Below, one piece after another: positions 51,493 through 62,128 of a DNA stretch of 64,000 bases. The DNA is taken from positions 1 to 64,000 of the forward strand of contig NZ_PYXZ01000004.1 of NCBI RefSeq assembly GCF_003057875.1. The letters are read 5' to 3'. The stretch comes from Nocardioides currus. Its GTDB lineage: Bacteria > Actinomycetota > Actinomycetes > Propionibacteriales > Nocardioidaceae. How positions within the stretch are numbered: position 1 is the first letter of the stretch; each line of letters begins with the position of its first letter. The notes beneath the pieces were generated by a model. It saw only the letters and a program-made list of their open reading frames with translations, made no database searches and was not told where the DNA came from. The translations under genes were made by a program, and so were the position numbers.

Positions 51493-51945
51493 ATGTCCTC
51501 GGCATTCGACTCGCTCAAGAAGGCTGCGCAGGCCGTCGTCGGCGCGCCCCACCTGTTCAACGCCGCGCGCGGAGCGGGTGCCAGCGCCTCGGCCGCCGCG
51601 GACGTCATGGCCGCCTCGGCCGCCGCCCTGCAGGTCGCTGCCGCGGCGACGGACGGCACGCCGGGCCTGCAGAACGCCATCCGCCACTTCATCTGGCAGG
51701 CCTACATCGCGGGTCGCCACGGCACCGCGGTCGCCGAGGCGGTCGCGGCCGCCCAGGAGGAGGGCCGCACCAGCCCGGCCGACACGAGGATCGACCTGCA
51801 CAACAACGCGGTCGGACGGGCGTACGGCGCCGCCAACTCGGCCGCCATCGGCCAGGGGTCGGTCACCGACGCGCTCCGGGCGCTGGTGCCGGTGGCGAAG
51901 GAGAAGTGGGCGACCGACGAGCTGGTCTGGCTCAGGCCGCACTAG
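51493..51945 (+). CDS. Small protein with DUF6973-like domain
   Basis: The 150-residue protein has an alanine-rich helical first half and a second half with the motifs QNAIRHFIWQAYIAGRHG and DLHNNAVGRAYG. These agree with DUF6973-like proteins in which His and Asn residues form a possible active site. No signal peptide is seen. Such domains also occur as the ends of secreted polymorphic toxins, so a hydrolase is possible but not shown. It ends at the base before the convergent gene stop. Confidence 0.6.
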   Translation: MSSAFDSLKKAAQAVVGAPHLFNAARGAGASASAAADVMAASAAALQVAAAATDGTPGLQNAIRHFIWQAYIAGRHGTAVAEAVAAAQEEGRTSPADTRIDLHNNAVGRAYGAANSAAIGQGSVTDALRALVPVAKEKWATDELVWLRPH

Positions 51946-53610
51946 TCAGCCGGCGCTCCACGCCCGGGTCGCGCCCCACGTGTCGAGGTACATCTGGGCG
52001 CCGCCCGCGAGGTCGTCGACGATCGCCTGGCCGGCCGTCAGCCGCAGGTCCTCGATCCAGTCGGGCACGAGTCCGTAGTGGGCCACGCCGTCGGCGTTGA
52101 CGTCCCACGTGCGCTGTCCGGTGGTCTGTCGGTCGACGCGGGCACCCCCGAGGGCGGTGAAGGGATAGGTGACCGGCGTGCCGGTGGTGTGCGGCGGGTT
52201 GGTGCCGCCGACGCCGTTCATGTCGGTGCCGAAGGCGTAGGCCTTGTCGTACGCCGCGCGCAGCCCCGCCTCCCGGGACCACTCGGCGACGAAGCCGTCG
52301 GTGCCGGCGTGGTCGTGCCCGGCTCCGTACTGCGCGACCAAGCCGCCGAGGGCGTAGACGCGCTCGTGCCACGACGGGTCCATCCACGAGTGGCTGGACA
52401 CGACGCCGGGATAGTCGGCGGCCTCGAGGAGGTCGAGGGAGCGGCCGGCGGCCTTGACGCTCATGTGGTCGATCTCGAGCATCATCCGGCGACTCATCAG
52501 GCCCTTGAGGGCGTACTCACCGAGCGCCGTGAGCCCGCGGGTGTTGCAGCGCTTGGCCGGGTCGTAGCTGGGCGGGTCGGCCGGGAACAAGGTGCGGAGC
52601 GGCCCGGTGAGGTCGACGCTGGAGATCGGGTTGTCGGACTGCGGGCCGCGGCACCGCTCGGTCTGCCAGAACGTGCCGGTGGAGAGGAACTGCCCGGCGT
52701 TGACCGCCACGCCGGTCGTGCCCTCGTCGAAGCGCACGCCGCACAGGGCGTTGTCGAACTTGTGGCACAGGAACATCGAGGAGATGCCCAAGGCCTTGAA
52801 CTCGTCGAGTCCCCGGTCGATGTCGGCGCGGCTGCACTGCGGGAACCCGAGGACCTGCTTGCAGCCGAAGGGCTCGGACATCTCGACGCCGAGCACCATG
52901 GCGAGCTTGCCCTGGGCGACGACCTGCTGGGCCTGTTCGGGCGTGGTGACGATGCGCAGCCAGCCGCGGCCGGGACCGCCGTACATCTGGTCGACGTAGG
53001 CCTCGAGCTCGCGGGACTTGCGGGCCTGCAGGCGGATCGACTCCATCTCGTTGCAGCCGCGGTCGCGGGGCAGCAGCGAGCAGATCATCCCGTTGGTCAC
53101 GAGGTCGTTGACCATGATCCGCACCCCGCCGCGCCAGGCGCGCTCCATCCAGGCGTAGTAGTTCTGCTGGTGGGCCAGGGACTTGTACGACGGCCAGTGC
53201 GCGAACGTCGGGTAGCCGACCGGGTCGTGGGTGCCGTCGTCGCCGCCGGTGGCGTGCTCGAAGATCGCGCCGATGCCGTGGGGGTAGTGCTCGGGGCAGT
53301 CCTTCAGGGCGGTGGCGATGCCGGCGGGGTCGAAGACCTTCCCGCAGATCATCCGGCCGCCGAAACCCTCGTTGCTGAAGACGTGGTTGTGCGCCTCGAG
53401 GTAGCCGGTGACGTCGCCCTGCGCGTCGACGCCGCTCGCGGGTGCACCCGTGACGTTGATCTGCGAGTCGGGTGCGGGCCGTGCGACCGGGTCCCACCAG
53501 TCCCCCGGTCCGGCGCTCGCCGTCCCGGTGCCGATGGTGGCCGCGGAGGCCGCCAGCAGTCCGACGACTGCGGCGGCAACGGCTCGACGTACGCGACGAC
53601 CTGCGTGCAT
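51946..53610 (-). CDS. Secreted metal-dependent amidohydrolase / M19-like peptidase
   Basis: The 554-residue secreted protein has a signal peptide (RRVRRAVAAAVVGLLAASAA) and a TIM-barrel-type metal enzyme pattern. HNHVFSNEGFGGR is near 65, GVEMSEPFGC and FLCHKFDNALCGV are in the middle, and IDHMSVKAAGRSLDLLEAAD with GVVSSHSWMDPSWH is near 400. These resemble the His/Asp ligands of membrane dipeptidase-like enzymes. Actinobacterial relatives are often labelled by other domains. The exact substrate is unknown. GGGAGG lies upstream of the ATG at 53610. Confidence 0.75.
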   Translation of the reverse strand: MHAGRRVRRAVAAAVVGLLAASAATIGTGTASAGPGDWWDPVARPAPDSQINVTGAPASGVDAQGDVTGYLEAHNHVFSNEGFGGRMICGKVFDPAGIATALKDCPEHYPHGIGAIFEHATGGDDGTHDPVGYPTFAHWPSYKSLAHQQNYYAWMERAWRGGVRIMVNDLVTNGMICSLLPRDRGCNEMESIRLQARKSRELEAYVDQMYGGPGRGWLRIVTTPEQAQQVVAQGKLAMVLGVEMSEPFGCKQVLGFPQCSRADIDRGLDEFKALGISSMFLCHKFDNALCGVRFDEGTTGVAVNAGQFLSTGTFWQTERCRGPQSDNPISSVDLTGPLRTLFPADPPSYDPAKRCNTRGLTALGEYALKGLMSRRMMLEIDHMSVKAAGRSLDLLEAADYPGVVSSHSWMDPSWHERVYALGGLVAQYGAGHDHAGTDGFVAEWSREAGLRAAYDKAYAFGTDMNGVGGTNPPHTTGTPVTYPFTALGGARVDRQTTGQRTWDVNADGVAHYGLVPDWIEDLRLTAGQAIVDDLAGGAQMYLDTWGATRAWSAG

Positions 53611-53714
53611 GGCGACCTCCCGAGGTGGTGACCCACGCCACACTAGGGAGCCCGCGACGGTTGGTGCAACAGCGAGTTACACGAACCGGTCCACAGCCGG
53701 GTCGAGCGCTCCGA

Positions 53715-55397
<1,683 letters not shown>

Positions 55398-55440
55398 GCA
55401 GTCAGGCTACTGGCGGCGGACGCGTCGCTTCGGCCGCGTC

Positions 55441-56148
55441 TCAACCGGTGCGCCCGAGCGGGTTCGTGACTGGTTCCGACCGGGTCGGGGCACCGCGGGT
55501 CCAGAAGTCCGCCGGGCTGCGGTTGCGGGACTTGCGCGAGTCCGCGAGCGCCCAGGCCGGGATCGGGAACCGGAGTGGCCTCGACGGCTGCGACCAGCCG
55601 CCCTTGGCCTGCTCGACGAGCTCGCGCCAGGTGGGGTGGTCGTCGGGCTCGGACGGGGCCTGGGCGCGCCACGCCATCCGGTCGCTCCCGAAACGGACGC
55701 GCGGCAGCTCCAGCTCCCGCGAGCGACCCTGGATCGCGCCGATCCACGCCGTCATGTCGGCACCGGGCGGCGCCCACCACCCCTCGGTCCACACGAACAT
55801 GTGCGCCGGGTAGCGACGACCGCCCGCGTCCCTGGCCGCGTCGGACCTCATCGCAGCCACCTGCGCGCCGGTGGAGTCCACCGCGACCAGGCGCAGCTCC
55901 CCGAGCGTGAGGATCCGAGCCAGCACGCGGGCCGAGGGAGTCGTGCGCCCGGTCTCCCACTTCGCCACGGCCGACTGCGACACGCCCAGCTGCTCGGCGA
56001 GGTCACGCTGGGACCACTCCGCGCGGCGGCGTACGCGCCGGATCAGTCCCGCGACCTCGGCATCCCCCGCATCCCCCGTGTCGCCCGCATCGTCCTCGTG
56101 CTCGGCGCTCGACCCCGGTCGTGGCGTGTCCTGCTCGTCGGTCTCCAT
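55441..56148 (-). CDS. Xre-family regulator with a long C-terminal domain
   Basis: At about 235 residues it has an acidic N-terminal extension (AEHEDDAGDTGDAGDAEVAG), a Xre HTH near 40-95 (SQRDLAEQLGVSQSAVAKWE, then TTPSARVLARILTL) and a C-terminal part of unknown fold with FVWTEGWWAPPGADMTAWIG and SRKSRNRSPADFW. It may control a metabolic gene elsewhere. I chose the ATG at 56148 because GGGGGA lies four bases upstream. A longer frame from 56172 is possible. A copy of the 37-base palindrome lies 68 bases upstream of the start. Confidence 0.75.
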   Translation of the reverse strand: METDEQDTPRPGSSAEHEDDAGDTGDAGDAEVAGLIRRVRRRAEWSQRDLAEQLGVSQSAVAKWETGRTTPSARVLARILTLGELRLVAVDSTGAQVAAMRSDAARDAGGRRYPAHMFVWTEGWWAPPGADMTAWIGAIQGRSRELELPRVRFGSDRMAWRAQAPSEPDDHPTWRELVEQAKGGWSQPSRPLRFPIPAWALADSRKSRNRSPADFWTRGAPTRSEPVTNPLGRTG

Positions 56149-56215
56149 CCGGTCCCCCTGGTTGCGTCCCATCTCCCTGAGGTCATGAGACCAGCCACCA
56201 CCGACATCCGGCCGT

Positions 56216-56254
56216 CGCTTGGACCTGAGTCCTCCGGGGACTCAGGTCCGAGCG
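56216..56254. repeat. Dispersed palindromic repeat, copy 2 (intergenic)
   Basis: GGACCTGAGTCC (56221-56232) and GGACTCAGGTCC (56238-56249) form a perfect 12-bp inverted repeat with the spacer TCCGG. CGCT and AGCG lie two bases beyond each side of the GACC/GGTC arms. This copy is intergenic, between the Xre regulator and the SRPBCC gene. Either strand still reads as a G-P-E-S-x-x-D-S-G-type peptide. Confidence 0.8.
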
Positions 56255-56302
56255 GGCTCGGGCGACCCGAGCTGGAGTGGTGGCGAAGGCCCGAGGGTGG
56301 GA

Positions 56303-56761
56303 TCAGCGGGCTTCGGAGACGGTCTTGAGCCGGGCCAGCCCTCGATCGAAGTCCTTGGCGATGGCCTTGTCGAAGAAGAGCTTGCCCGCGATGGCCATGA
56401 TCGGGTTGCGGCGGCCGGTCATGTGCCAGGTCACCCGGGTGGCGCCCGCGCCGGCCGGGGCGAGCTCGAAGACGGTCACGTTGCTCGCCTTGAACGGCTT
56501 CAGGAACCCGAGCGCGATCTCGATGCGCGACGGCGTCGAGCCGGTGATCTCCATGGTCCCCTCACCGGCCTTCTTGTTGCCGGCCCAGGCGTAGTGGGAT
56601 CCGACGCCCTTCTCGGGGCCGGTGTAGGTGCGCTCCATGTCGGGGTCGAGGCCCTCCCAGGGCGACCACTGCGGCCACTCGTGGAAGTCGTCCAGGTGGG
56701 AATGGATGCGGTCGGAGGGCGCATTGATCGTCGTCGACCGCGACATCGAGAAGTCAGCCAT
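56303..56761 (-). CDS. SRPBCC (polyketide cyclase/START-like) family protein
   Basis: The 152-residue protein has the SRPBCC ligand-binding fold: FSMSRSTTINAPSDRIHSHL at the start, DFHEWPQWSPWEGLDPDMER, GSHYAWAGNKKAGEGTMEI, VTWHMTGRRNPIMAIAGKLF and a long C-terminal helix. Such proteins bind hydrophobic ligands or act as stress proteins. The function is unknown. It lies alone on the minus strand, upstream of the Xre regulator gene. Confidence 0.85.
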   Translation of the reverse strand: MADFSMSRSTTINAPSDRIHSHLDDFHEWPQWSPWEGLDPDMERTYTGPEKGVGSHYAWAGNKKAGEGTMEITGSTPSRIEIALGFLKPFKASNVTVFELAPAGAGATRVTWHMTGRRNPIMAIAGKLFFDKAIAKDFDRGLARLKTVSEAR

Positions 56762-56808
56762 GGCGGGAGCCTAGGACCTGTCGACCCACGGTCGGCTCAC
56801 GAGCTCGC

Positions 56809-57915
56809 TCACAGCGCCGCCGCTCGGACGACCATCACGTCGGGCAGGTCGCGGTGGATCTCCTGCCAGCTGCCACCCTCGTCGGGCGAGCACCACACGG
56901 CGCCGTTGCGGCCTCCGAAGTAGAGCCCGACATCGGGGTGGTCGTCGGCGCACATCGCGTCGCGCATCACGGCGGTGTAGAAGGCATCGGGCAGCTGTCC
57001 CGCGCCGAGCTGTTCCCAGGAGGCGCCGCCGTCGGTGGTGCGGCACACGCGCGCCTTGGCGTCGACCGGCCAGCGTTCGCCGGCGCCGGAGATCGGGAAC
57101 GTGAACGCGGTGTTGGCCTGGTGCGGGTGCGCGACCATCGCGAAGCCGAACTCGGCCGGGAGCCCGGGGGCGATGTCCTGCCACGAGCTGCCACCGTCGT
57201 CGGAGCGGTAGACGCCGCCGTGGTTCTGGAGGAAGAGCCGGTCGGGATCGACGGGGTCGCGCGCCACCTTGTGCACGCACTGACCGAACTCCGGGAAGAA
57301 CCGTTCGCCCGGCATGAACTCCGCCTTCACGCCCTGGTTGGCGGGTGCCCAGGACTCGCCGCCGTCGTCGGTGCGGTAGACGCCTCCGGTCGAGATGGCG
57401 GCGAGCACGGAGTCGGAGTCGTCGGGGTGGGGAAGGATCGTGTGGAACGCCTGGCCTCCGAAGCCCGCGTTCCACCCCTGCCGGTGCGGGTGGTCCCAGA
57501 GGCCGCGGACGAGGTCGAAGTGCTCGCCCCCGTCGGTGGAGCGGAAGATCGCGCCGGGCTCGGTGCCGGCCCACACCACCCCGTCCTCGGTGCCGGGCTG
57601 GAGCTGCCAGACGCGAGAGAGCGTCGCCGCCTCCCCGTCGGGGAGCCGGGCGTCCTCGGGGAAGCGGATCGCGCCGTTGGGCGTCTCCTCCCAGGTCTCG
57701 CCGAGGTCGTCCGAGCGGCGCACCTGGGGGCCGAACCAGCTCGATGAGCACCCGGCGAACAGCCGTGGTCGGTCGCCGCGTCGATCGATGAGGACCGAGT
57801 AGACCTCCTCCATCTGGAAGTGCGGGCCGGTCCAGGACCAGGAGGCGCGCGCCTCGTCCGAGGTACCGATCCACAGACCCTTGCGGGTCCCCACCATGGC
57901 GATCGTGCCCGTCAT
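56809..57915 (-). CDS. BNR/Asp-box repeat beta-propeller protein (sialidase-like, exo-alpha-sialidase label)
   Basis: The 368-residue protein has at least four Asp-box motifs of the form S-x-D-x-G-x-(T/S)-W (SDDLGETW, STDGGEHF, TDDGGESW, SDDGGSSW, TTDGGASW). These mark a beta-propeller related to sialidases and YCF48-like proteins. No signal peptide is present, so it is probably cytoplasmic and may not be a sialidase. It is divergent from the PadR regulator gene with 55 bases between them. Confidence 0.78.
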   Translation of the reverse strand: MTGTIAMVGTRKGLWIGTSDEARASWSWTGPHFQMEEVYSVLIDRRGDRPRLFAGCSSSWFGPQVRRSDDLGETWEETPNGAIRFPEDARLPDGEAATLSRVWQLQPGTEDGVVWAGTEPGAIFRSTDGGEHFDLVRGLWDHPHRQGWNAGFGGQAFHTILPHPDDSDSVLAAISTGGVYRTDDGGESWAPANQGVKAEFMPGERFFPEFGQCVHKVARDPVDPDRLFLQNHGGVYRSDDGGSSWQDIAPGLPAEFGFAMVAHPHQANTAFTFPISGAGERWPVDAKARVCRTTDGGASWEQLGAGQLPDAFYTAVMRDAMCADDHPDVGLYFGGRNGAVWCSPDEGGSWQEIHRDLPDVMVVRAAAL

Positions 57916-57939
57916 CGGCTCTCCCCTTCGTTGCGCGTA

Positions 57940-57952
57940 TTCCTAATAGGAA
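57940..57952. promoter_or_regulatory. Palindrome TTCCTAATAGGAA in the PadR divergent region
   Basis: A perfect 13-base palindrome around a central A lies between the BNR gene and the padR-type gene, 18 bases ahead of the PadR start. It is AT-rich compared with its surroundings and a likely operator. Confidence 0.5.
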
Positions 57953-57970
57953 CAGTAGTCTGATCGGACC

Positions 57971-58549
57971 ATGGGTCAAGACCTTCCCGTCACCTCCTAC
58001 GCGCTGCTCGGGCTGCTCACGTTCGGCGACGCGCTGACCGGCTACGAGCTCAAGCAGCGGGCCGACGCGACGCTGCGCTTCTACTGGGTGTCCCCCGCCA
58101 TGAGCCAGGTCTACAGCGAGCTCGCCCGCCTGACGGACCACGGACTCGTGGTCGCGACGGGCGAGGGCCGGGGCACGACGTACACGATCAGCGACGCCGG
58201 CCGCGAGGCCCTCGTGGCGTGGATGGGCCACAGCCCGCCGGGCTTCCCCGTGCTCAAGCACCCGATCGCGCTGCGCCTGCTGCTGGGCCACATGGTCGAC
58301 CGGGAGACCACCATCGACATGCTCCGCGACCACCTGCGCGCACTGGCCAAGGAGCGCGACGCCCTGGTCGAGGTGCGCGAGAGCCTGCGGGGCGGCGACG
58401 GGCCGGGAGAGGTGTTCAGGCACCCGAGCCTGGTGGCCGACTGGGGGCTGGACTACTTCGAGAACGAGAGCCGTATCGTCGGCGACCTGATCCGGCGCCT
58501 GGAGGACGAAGGGCCGGACAACGCAGGCACGGAGGACGAGGGCCCCTAG
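57971..58549 (+). CDS. PadR-family transcriptional regulator
   Basis: The 192-residue protein has the PadR winged helix (TSYALLGLLTFGDALTGYEL, SQVYSELARLTDHGLVV, TTYTISDAGREAL) and a helical C-terminal dimer domain of the Vir-type. It starts at ATG and is followed 22 bases later by an EamA-type exporter gene, so it may regulate that and the divergent BNR gene. The ligand is unknown. Confidence 0.9.
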   Translation: MGQDLPVTSYALLGLLTFGDALTGYELKQRADATLRFYWVSPAMSQVYSELARLTDHGLVVATGEGRGTTYTISDAGREALVAWMGHSPPGFPVLKHPIALRLLLGHMVDRETTIDMLRDHLRALAKERDALVEVRESLRGGDGPGEVFRHPSLVADWGLDYFENESRIVGDLIRRLEDEGPDNAGTEDEGP

Positions 58550-58571
58550 GCCGACCACACAGGAGGAGCCC

Positions 58572-59417
58572 GTGACGCGAGCCGTCTGGTTGGTCGTCAT
58601 CGGCATCGTCTCCGTCCAGGTCGGAGCGGCGTTCGCGAAGGACCTCTTCGGCACGATCTCCCCGACTTCGATGGTCTTCCTGCGGCTGTTCACCAGCACG
58701 CTCGTGCTGCTGGCCGTCGCCCGGCCGTCGTGGCGCGGCCGGAGCCGGGCGGACTGGCTGGTGGTGGCCGGCTTCGGCGCCAGCCTCGGGACGATGAACT
58801 GGGCCATCTACCAGTCGTTCGCCCGGATCCCGCTGGGTCTCGCGGTCACGATCGAGTTCATCGGCCCGCTGACGCTCGCCGTGCTCGGCTCCCGGCGGGC
58901 CCGCGACCTCGTCTGGGTGGGCCTCGCCGCCCTCGGCGTCGTGCTGCTCGGCTTCGAGCCCGCCGACCTCGACCCGGTGGGGGTCGGGTTCGCGCTCGTG
59001 GCGGGGGCGGCGTGGGCGTCGTACATCCTCCTCAGCGCGCGCACCGGACAACGCTGGCCGGGCCTCGACGGGCTGGCGATCGCCAGCGCCTTCGCGACGC
59101 TGCTGCTCACCGGTCCGGCGATCGTGTCGGGGGGTACGGCGCTGCTCGACCCGCACGTCCTGATGGTCGGCGCCATGGTCGGCGTCCTGAGCTCGGTCAT
59201 CCCCTACAGCTGCGAGCTCGTGGCGCTGCGGACGCTGGCCCCCAGCGTCTTCGGCATCCTGATGAGCCTGGAGCCCGCGGCCGCCGCGCTGGCCGCGATC
59301 GTCGTGCTCGGCGAGCTGCTCTCTCCACTCCAGTGGCTCGCGGTCGCCTGCGTCGTCGCGGCCAGCGTCGGTGCGACGCGGAGCCGGCCCGTCCTCGCCG
59401 AGCCGGCCCCCGACTGA
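58572..59417 (+). CDS. EamA/RhtA-family transporter (drug/metabolite exporter)
   Basis: The 281-residue protein has ten TM segments in two EamA halves (VSVQVGAAFAKDLFGTISPT, AWASYILLSARTG, SVIPYSCELVALRTLAPS). The second half is like RhtA/threonine-exporter type proteins. It could export an amino acid or toxic metabolite. GTG at 58572 has AGGAGG upstream. It is 22 bases after the PadR gene and probably cotranscribed. Confidence 0.88.
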   Translation: MTRAVWLVVIGIVSVQVGAAFAKDLFGTISPTSMVFLRLFTSTLVLLAVARPSWRGRSRADWLVVAGFGASLGTMNWAIYQSFARIPLGLAVTIEFIGPLTLAVLGSRRARDLVWVGLAALGVVLLGFEPADLDPVGVGFALVAGAAWASYILLSARTGQRWPGLDGLAIASAFATLLLTGPAIVSGGTALLDPHVLMVGAMVGVLSSVIPYSCELVALRTLAPSVFGILMSLEPAAAALAAIVVLGELLSPLQWLAVACVVAASVGATRSRPVLAEPAPD

Positions 59418-59442
59418 CGTCACCCTCGAGCGAGCTCCCGTC

Positions 59443-61107
59443 TCAGTGCCCCGTCTCGGCCGCGATCGTGTCCTCGATGATCTGGGCCGCGCTGCGTGGG
59501 GCCTGCAGGGAGAGCGTGGGGGGCGCCGGGTTGTCGGCGACCTGGCGCATCCCCCGGACCCCGTCGTCGACGACGAAGCTCGCGCGGGTGAACGCCTGCT
59601 CGCCCGGGACGGACACGCGCGGCAGGCACCGGTAGTCCGCGGTGAACGACGCCGGCGTGATCGTCGTGCTGACGTAGCCGCGCAGGTTGGTCCAGAACCT
59701 CAGGTTGGGGTTCTGCGCGGCCCACGGGTGGGTCCCGTCCGGCTGGTCGTAGCCGTCGCCGCCGCTGGTGATCGAGGAGCACACGAACTCCGAGCCGAGG
59801 ACCGGCGAGGACGCATCGGTCCAGTCCGTCAGCACGTCGGAGCCCCAGTGCGCGTGCACGTCGCCGGTCAGCACCACGGGGTTGCGGACCCCGGCGTCCA
59901 CCCACGACCGCACGACCCGGTCGCGCGAGGCGGGGTAGCCGTCCCACGCGTCCATCGACACCGTGTTGTCCGGCGTCGCCGTGCTGTCGCGGCGACCGAA
60001 GAAGACCTGCTGCCCGAGCACGTCCCAGGTCTGGGTCGAGGCCGCGAACCGCTCGGCCAGCCACGCCTCCTGGGCTGCGCCGGGCAGCGACCGCTCGGGG
60101 GCGGCGGCGGGCGGGCAGTCGTCGTACCCGTCGCCGCACGCCTGGTCGTCGCGGTACTGCCGGGTGTCGAGCATGTGGAAGCTCGCGAGCTGACCCCACT
60201 GCACCGAGCGGTAGAGCTGGACGTCGGGCCCGGACGGCAGGGACGTACGCCGCAGCGGCATGTTCTCGTAGTAGGCCCGGAACGCCGCGGCACGACGGTC
60301 GATGAACCCGGGCTGCGAGGCGACGTTCTCGGCCACCTCGTCGGCCCAGTTGTTGTCGACCTCGTGGTCGTCGAACACCACGAGCCACGGCGCGGCTGCG
60401 TGGGCGGCCTGCAGGTCGGGGTCGGTCCTGTACTGCGCCAGCCGCTGGCGGTAGCCGCCCAGCGTGACGGTCTCGGGCCCCTTGTGGTCGCGGATGTTGC
60501 CGCCGGGGATCGTGTAGCCGCCGGCGACGTACTCGTACTGGTAGTCACCGAGGTGCAGGACGAGGTCGGGGCGTTCCTCCGCGAGCCGCCCGTACGTCGT
60601 GAAGTAGCCGTGCTCGAACTGCGAGCAGGAGACGAACGCCATGGCCAGCGAGGACGGCATGGAGCGGGGGTCGGGCGCCGTCACGGAGCGGCCCACCGGC
60701 GAGACGTGGCGACCGACGCGGAAGCGGTAGTAGTACTCCCGGCCGGGGCGCAGCCCGTCGACCTCGACGTGCACAGCGTGGCCAAGGTCGGGCCCGGTGC
60801 GCGCCACGCCGGCCCGGACCACCCGGGTGCAGCGCGGGTCGGTGGCGACCTGCCAGAGCACGACCTGGATGCGCGTCGGCATGCCACCGCCGCCGTCGTC
60901 AGCCAGCGGGTCGGTCGCGAGCCGGGTCCAGATGACGAAGCCGTCGGGCAGCGGGTCGCCGCTGGCGACGCCCAGGGTGAAGGGGTCGGAACGCAGCGGG
61001 GACGTCGCCGCGCTGGGTCGTTGGTCGATCAGGACGGCGCCGCCAGCGAGGGCGACACCCCCTGTCGCGAGGGCGGTCTTGAGCAGGATCCGCCGAGAAG
61101 TCTCCAT
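59443..61107 (-). CDS. phoD: Alkaline phosphatase D-type phosphodiesterase (PhoD), Tat-exported
   Basis: The 554-residue protein begins METSRRILLKTALATGGVAL, a twin-arginine signal. It has the PhoD N-terminal Ig-like domain and the calcineurin-like metal domain with FVSCSQFEHGYF, LVLHLGDYQYEY, VVFDDHEVDNNW and VLTGDVHAHW. The enzyme frees phosphate from phosphodiesters, including wall teichoic acid in some bacteria, with calcium and iron. The start at 61107 was chosen at the Tat signal. Phosphate control is likely but I see no Pho box. Confidence 0.93.
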   Translation of the reverse strand: METSRRILLKTALATGGVALAGGAVLIDQRPSAATSPLRSDPFTLGVASGDPLPDGFVIWTRLATDPLADDGGGGMPTRIQVVLWQVATDPRCTRVVRAGVARTGPDLGHAVHVEVDGLRPGREYYYRFRVGRHVSPVGRSVTAPDPRSMPSSLAMAFVSCSQFEHGYFTTYGRLAEERPDLVLHLGDYQYEYVAGGYTIPGGNIRDHKGPETVTLGGYRQRLAQYRTDPDLQAAHAAAPWLVVFDDHEVDNNWADEVAENVASQPGFIDRRAAAFRAYYENMPLRRTSLPSGPDVQLYRSVQWGQLASFHMLDTRQYRDDQACGDGYDDCPPAAAPERSLPGAAQEAWLAERFAASTQTWDVLGQQVFFGRRDSTATPDNTVSMDAWDGYPASRDRVVRSWVDAGVRNPVVLTGDVHAHWGSDVLTDWTDASSPVLGSEFVCSSITSGGDGYDQPDGTHPWAAQNPNLRFWTNLRGYVSTTITPASFTADYRCLPRVSVPGEQAFTRASFVVDDGVRGMRQVADNPAPPTLSLQAPRSAAQIIEDTIAAETGH

Positions 61108-61204
61108 GCCCGAAGCGTGCGCACCTCGAGTCGACGGCCGGGCGACGCGAGAGTGAAGCGCGGATGACCGTCGCCGGTCCACGCCCCTCGGGCAGACTCT
61201 GCGC

Positions 61205-62128
61205 ATGGAGAAGACGACCCCGGGTCAGGTCACGGCGGACGAGCGGCTGCGGTTCGTCGACGTGCTGTCCGACGACGGGACCCGCATCCGGGCGTGGACC
61301 AACGACCCCGACGGCACCATCGAGGGACCGACCGTGCTGCTGTGCAACGGGCTCGGGACCTCGCCGTGGGCCTGGCCGGCGCTCCTCGACCCGGACTGCG
61401 GCGTCCGCGTCGTCTCCTGGAACCACCGCGGCACCGGCGGCTCGTCGCGGCCCGTCGACGCGAGCCGGGTCGGCATCACCGAGTTCGTCGAGGACGGGTT
61501 GTCGGTGATGGACCACTTCGGCGTCGACCGGGCCGTGCTGATGGGCTGGTCGATGGGCGTCAACACGATGTTCGAGCTGGCGCTGCGTCACCCCGAGCGG
61601 GTCTCCGGGCTGTTCGCGGTGTGCGGGGTCCCGGGCAACACGTTCGCCACCATGCTCGGCCCGTTCCACCTCCCCCACTGGGTGGCGCGCCTCACGACGG
61701 TCAACCTCTCCCGCGCGATGAGGCTCGGCGGCCGCGCCCTGACGCCGATCGCGAGCCGGTTGCCCGTCGGCCGGCGCGCGGTCGCCGTGCTCGGCCACAC
61801 CGGCTTCATGCTGAAGCAGGCCGACCCCGACCTGTCCGCGCGCGCGATCAAGGCGCTGCTGGAGGTGCCGATGGAGTGGTACTTCCACCTCGCCCTCACG
61901 ACCTCCGAGCACGCCCGCGTCTCGCTCAGCGCGATCACCGTGCCGGCCTTCTTCGTCGCCGGCAGCCACGACGTCCTCGCGGGCGCCCGCGACATGGCCT
62001 CCGCTGCGGCGCGGATGAAGGAGGCGACGTACGTCGAGCTCAGGGCGAGCCACTTCGTGCAGATGGAGCACCCCGACGTCGTCCACCAGCTGCTGGTGGA
62101 GTTCCTCGAGACGACCGTCGGTGGCTGA
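61205..62128 (+). CDS. Alpha/beta-hydrolase
   Basis: The 307-residue protein has the alpha/beta-hydrolase fold with the nucleophile motif GWSMG near 120, the oxyanion region NGLGTSPWAWPALL, NHRGTGGSSRPVD, and the late His of ASHFVQMEHPD. Substrate is unknown. The next gene starts eight bases before its stop, so the two are translationally linked. Confidence 0.87.
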   Translation: MEKTTPGQVTADERLRFVDVLSDDGTRIRAWTNDPDGTIEGPTVLLCNGLGTSPWAWPALLDPDCGVRVVSWNHRGTGGSSRPVDASRVGITEFVEDGLSVMDHFGVDRAVLMGWSMGVNTMFELALRHPERVSGLFAVCGVPGNTFATMLGPFHLPHWVARLTTVNLSRAMRLGGRALTPIASRLPVGRRAVAVLGHTGFMLKQADPDLSARAIKALLEVPMEWYFHLALTTSEHARVSLSAITVPAFFVAGSHDVLAGARDMASAAARMKEATYVELRASHFVQMEHPDVVHQLLVEFLETTVGG

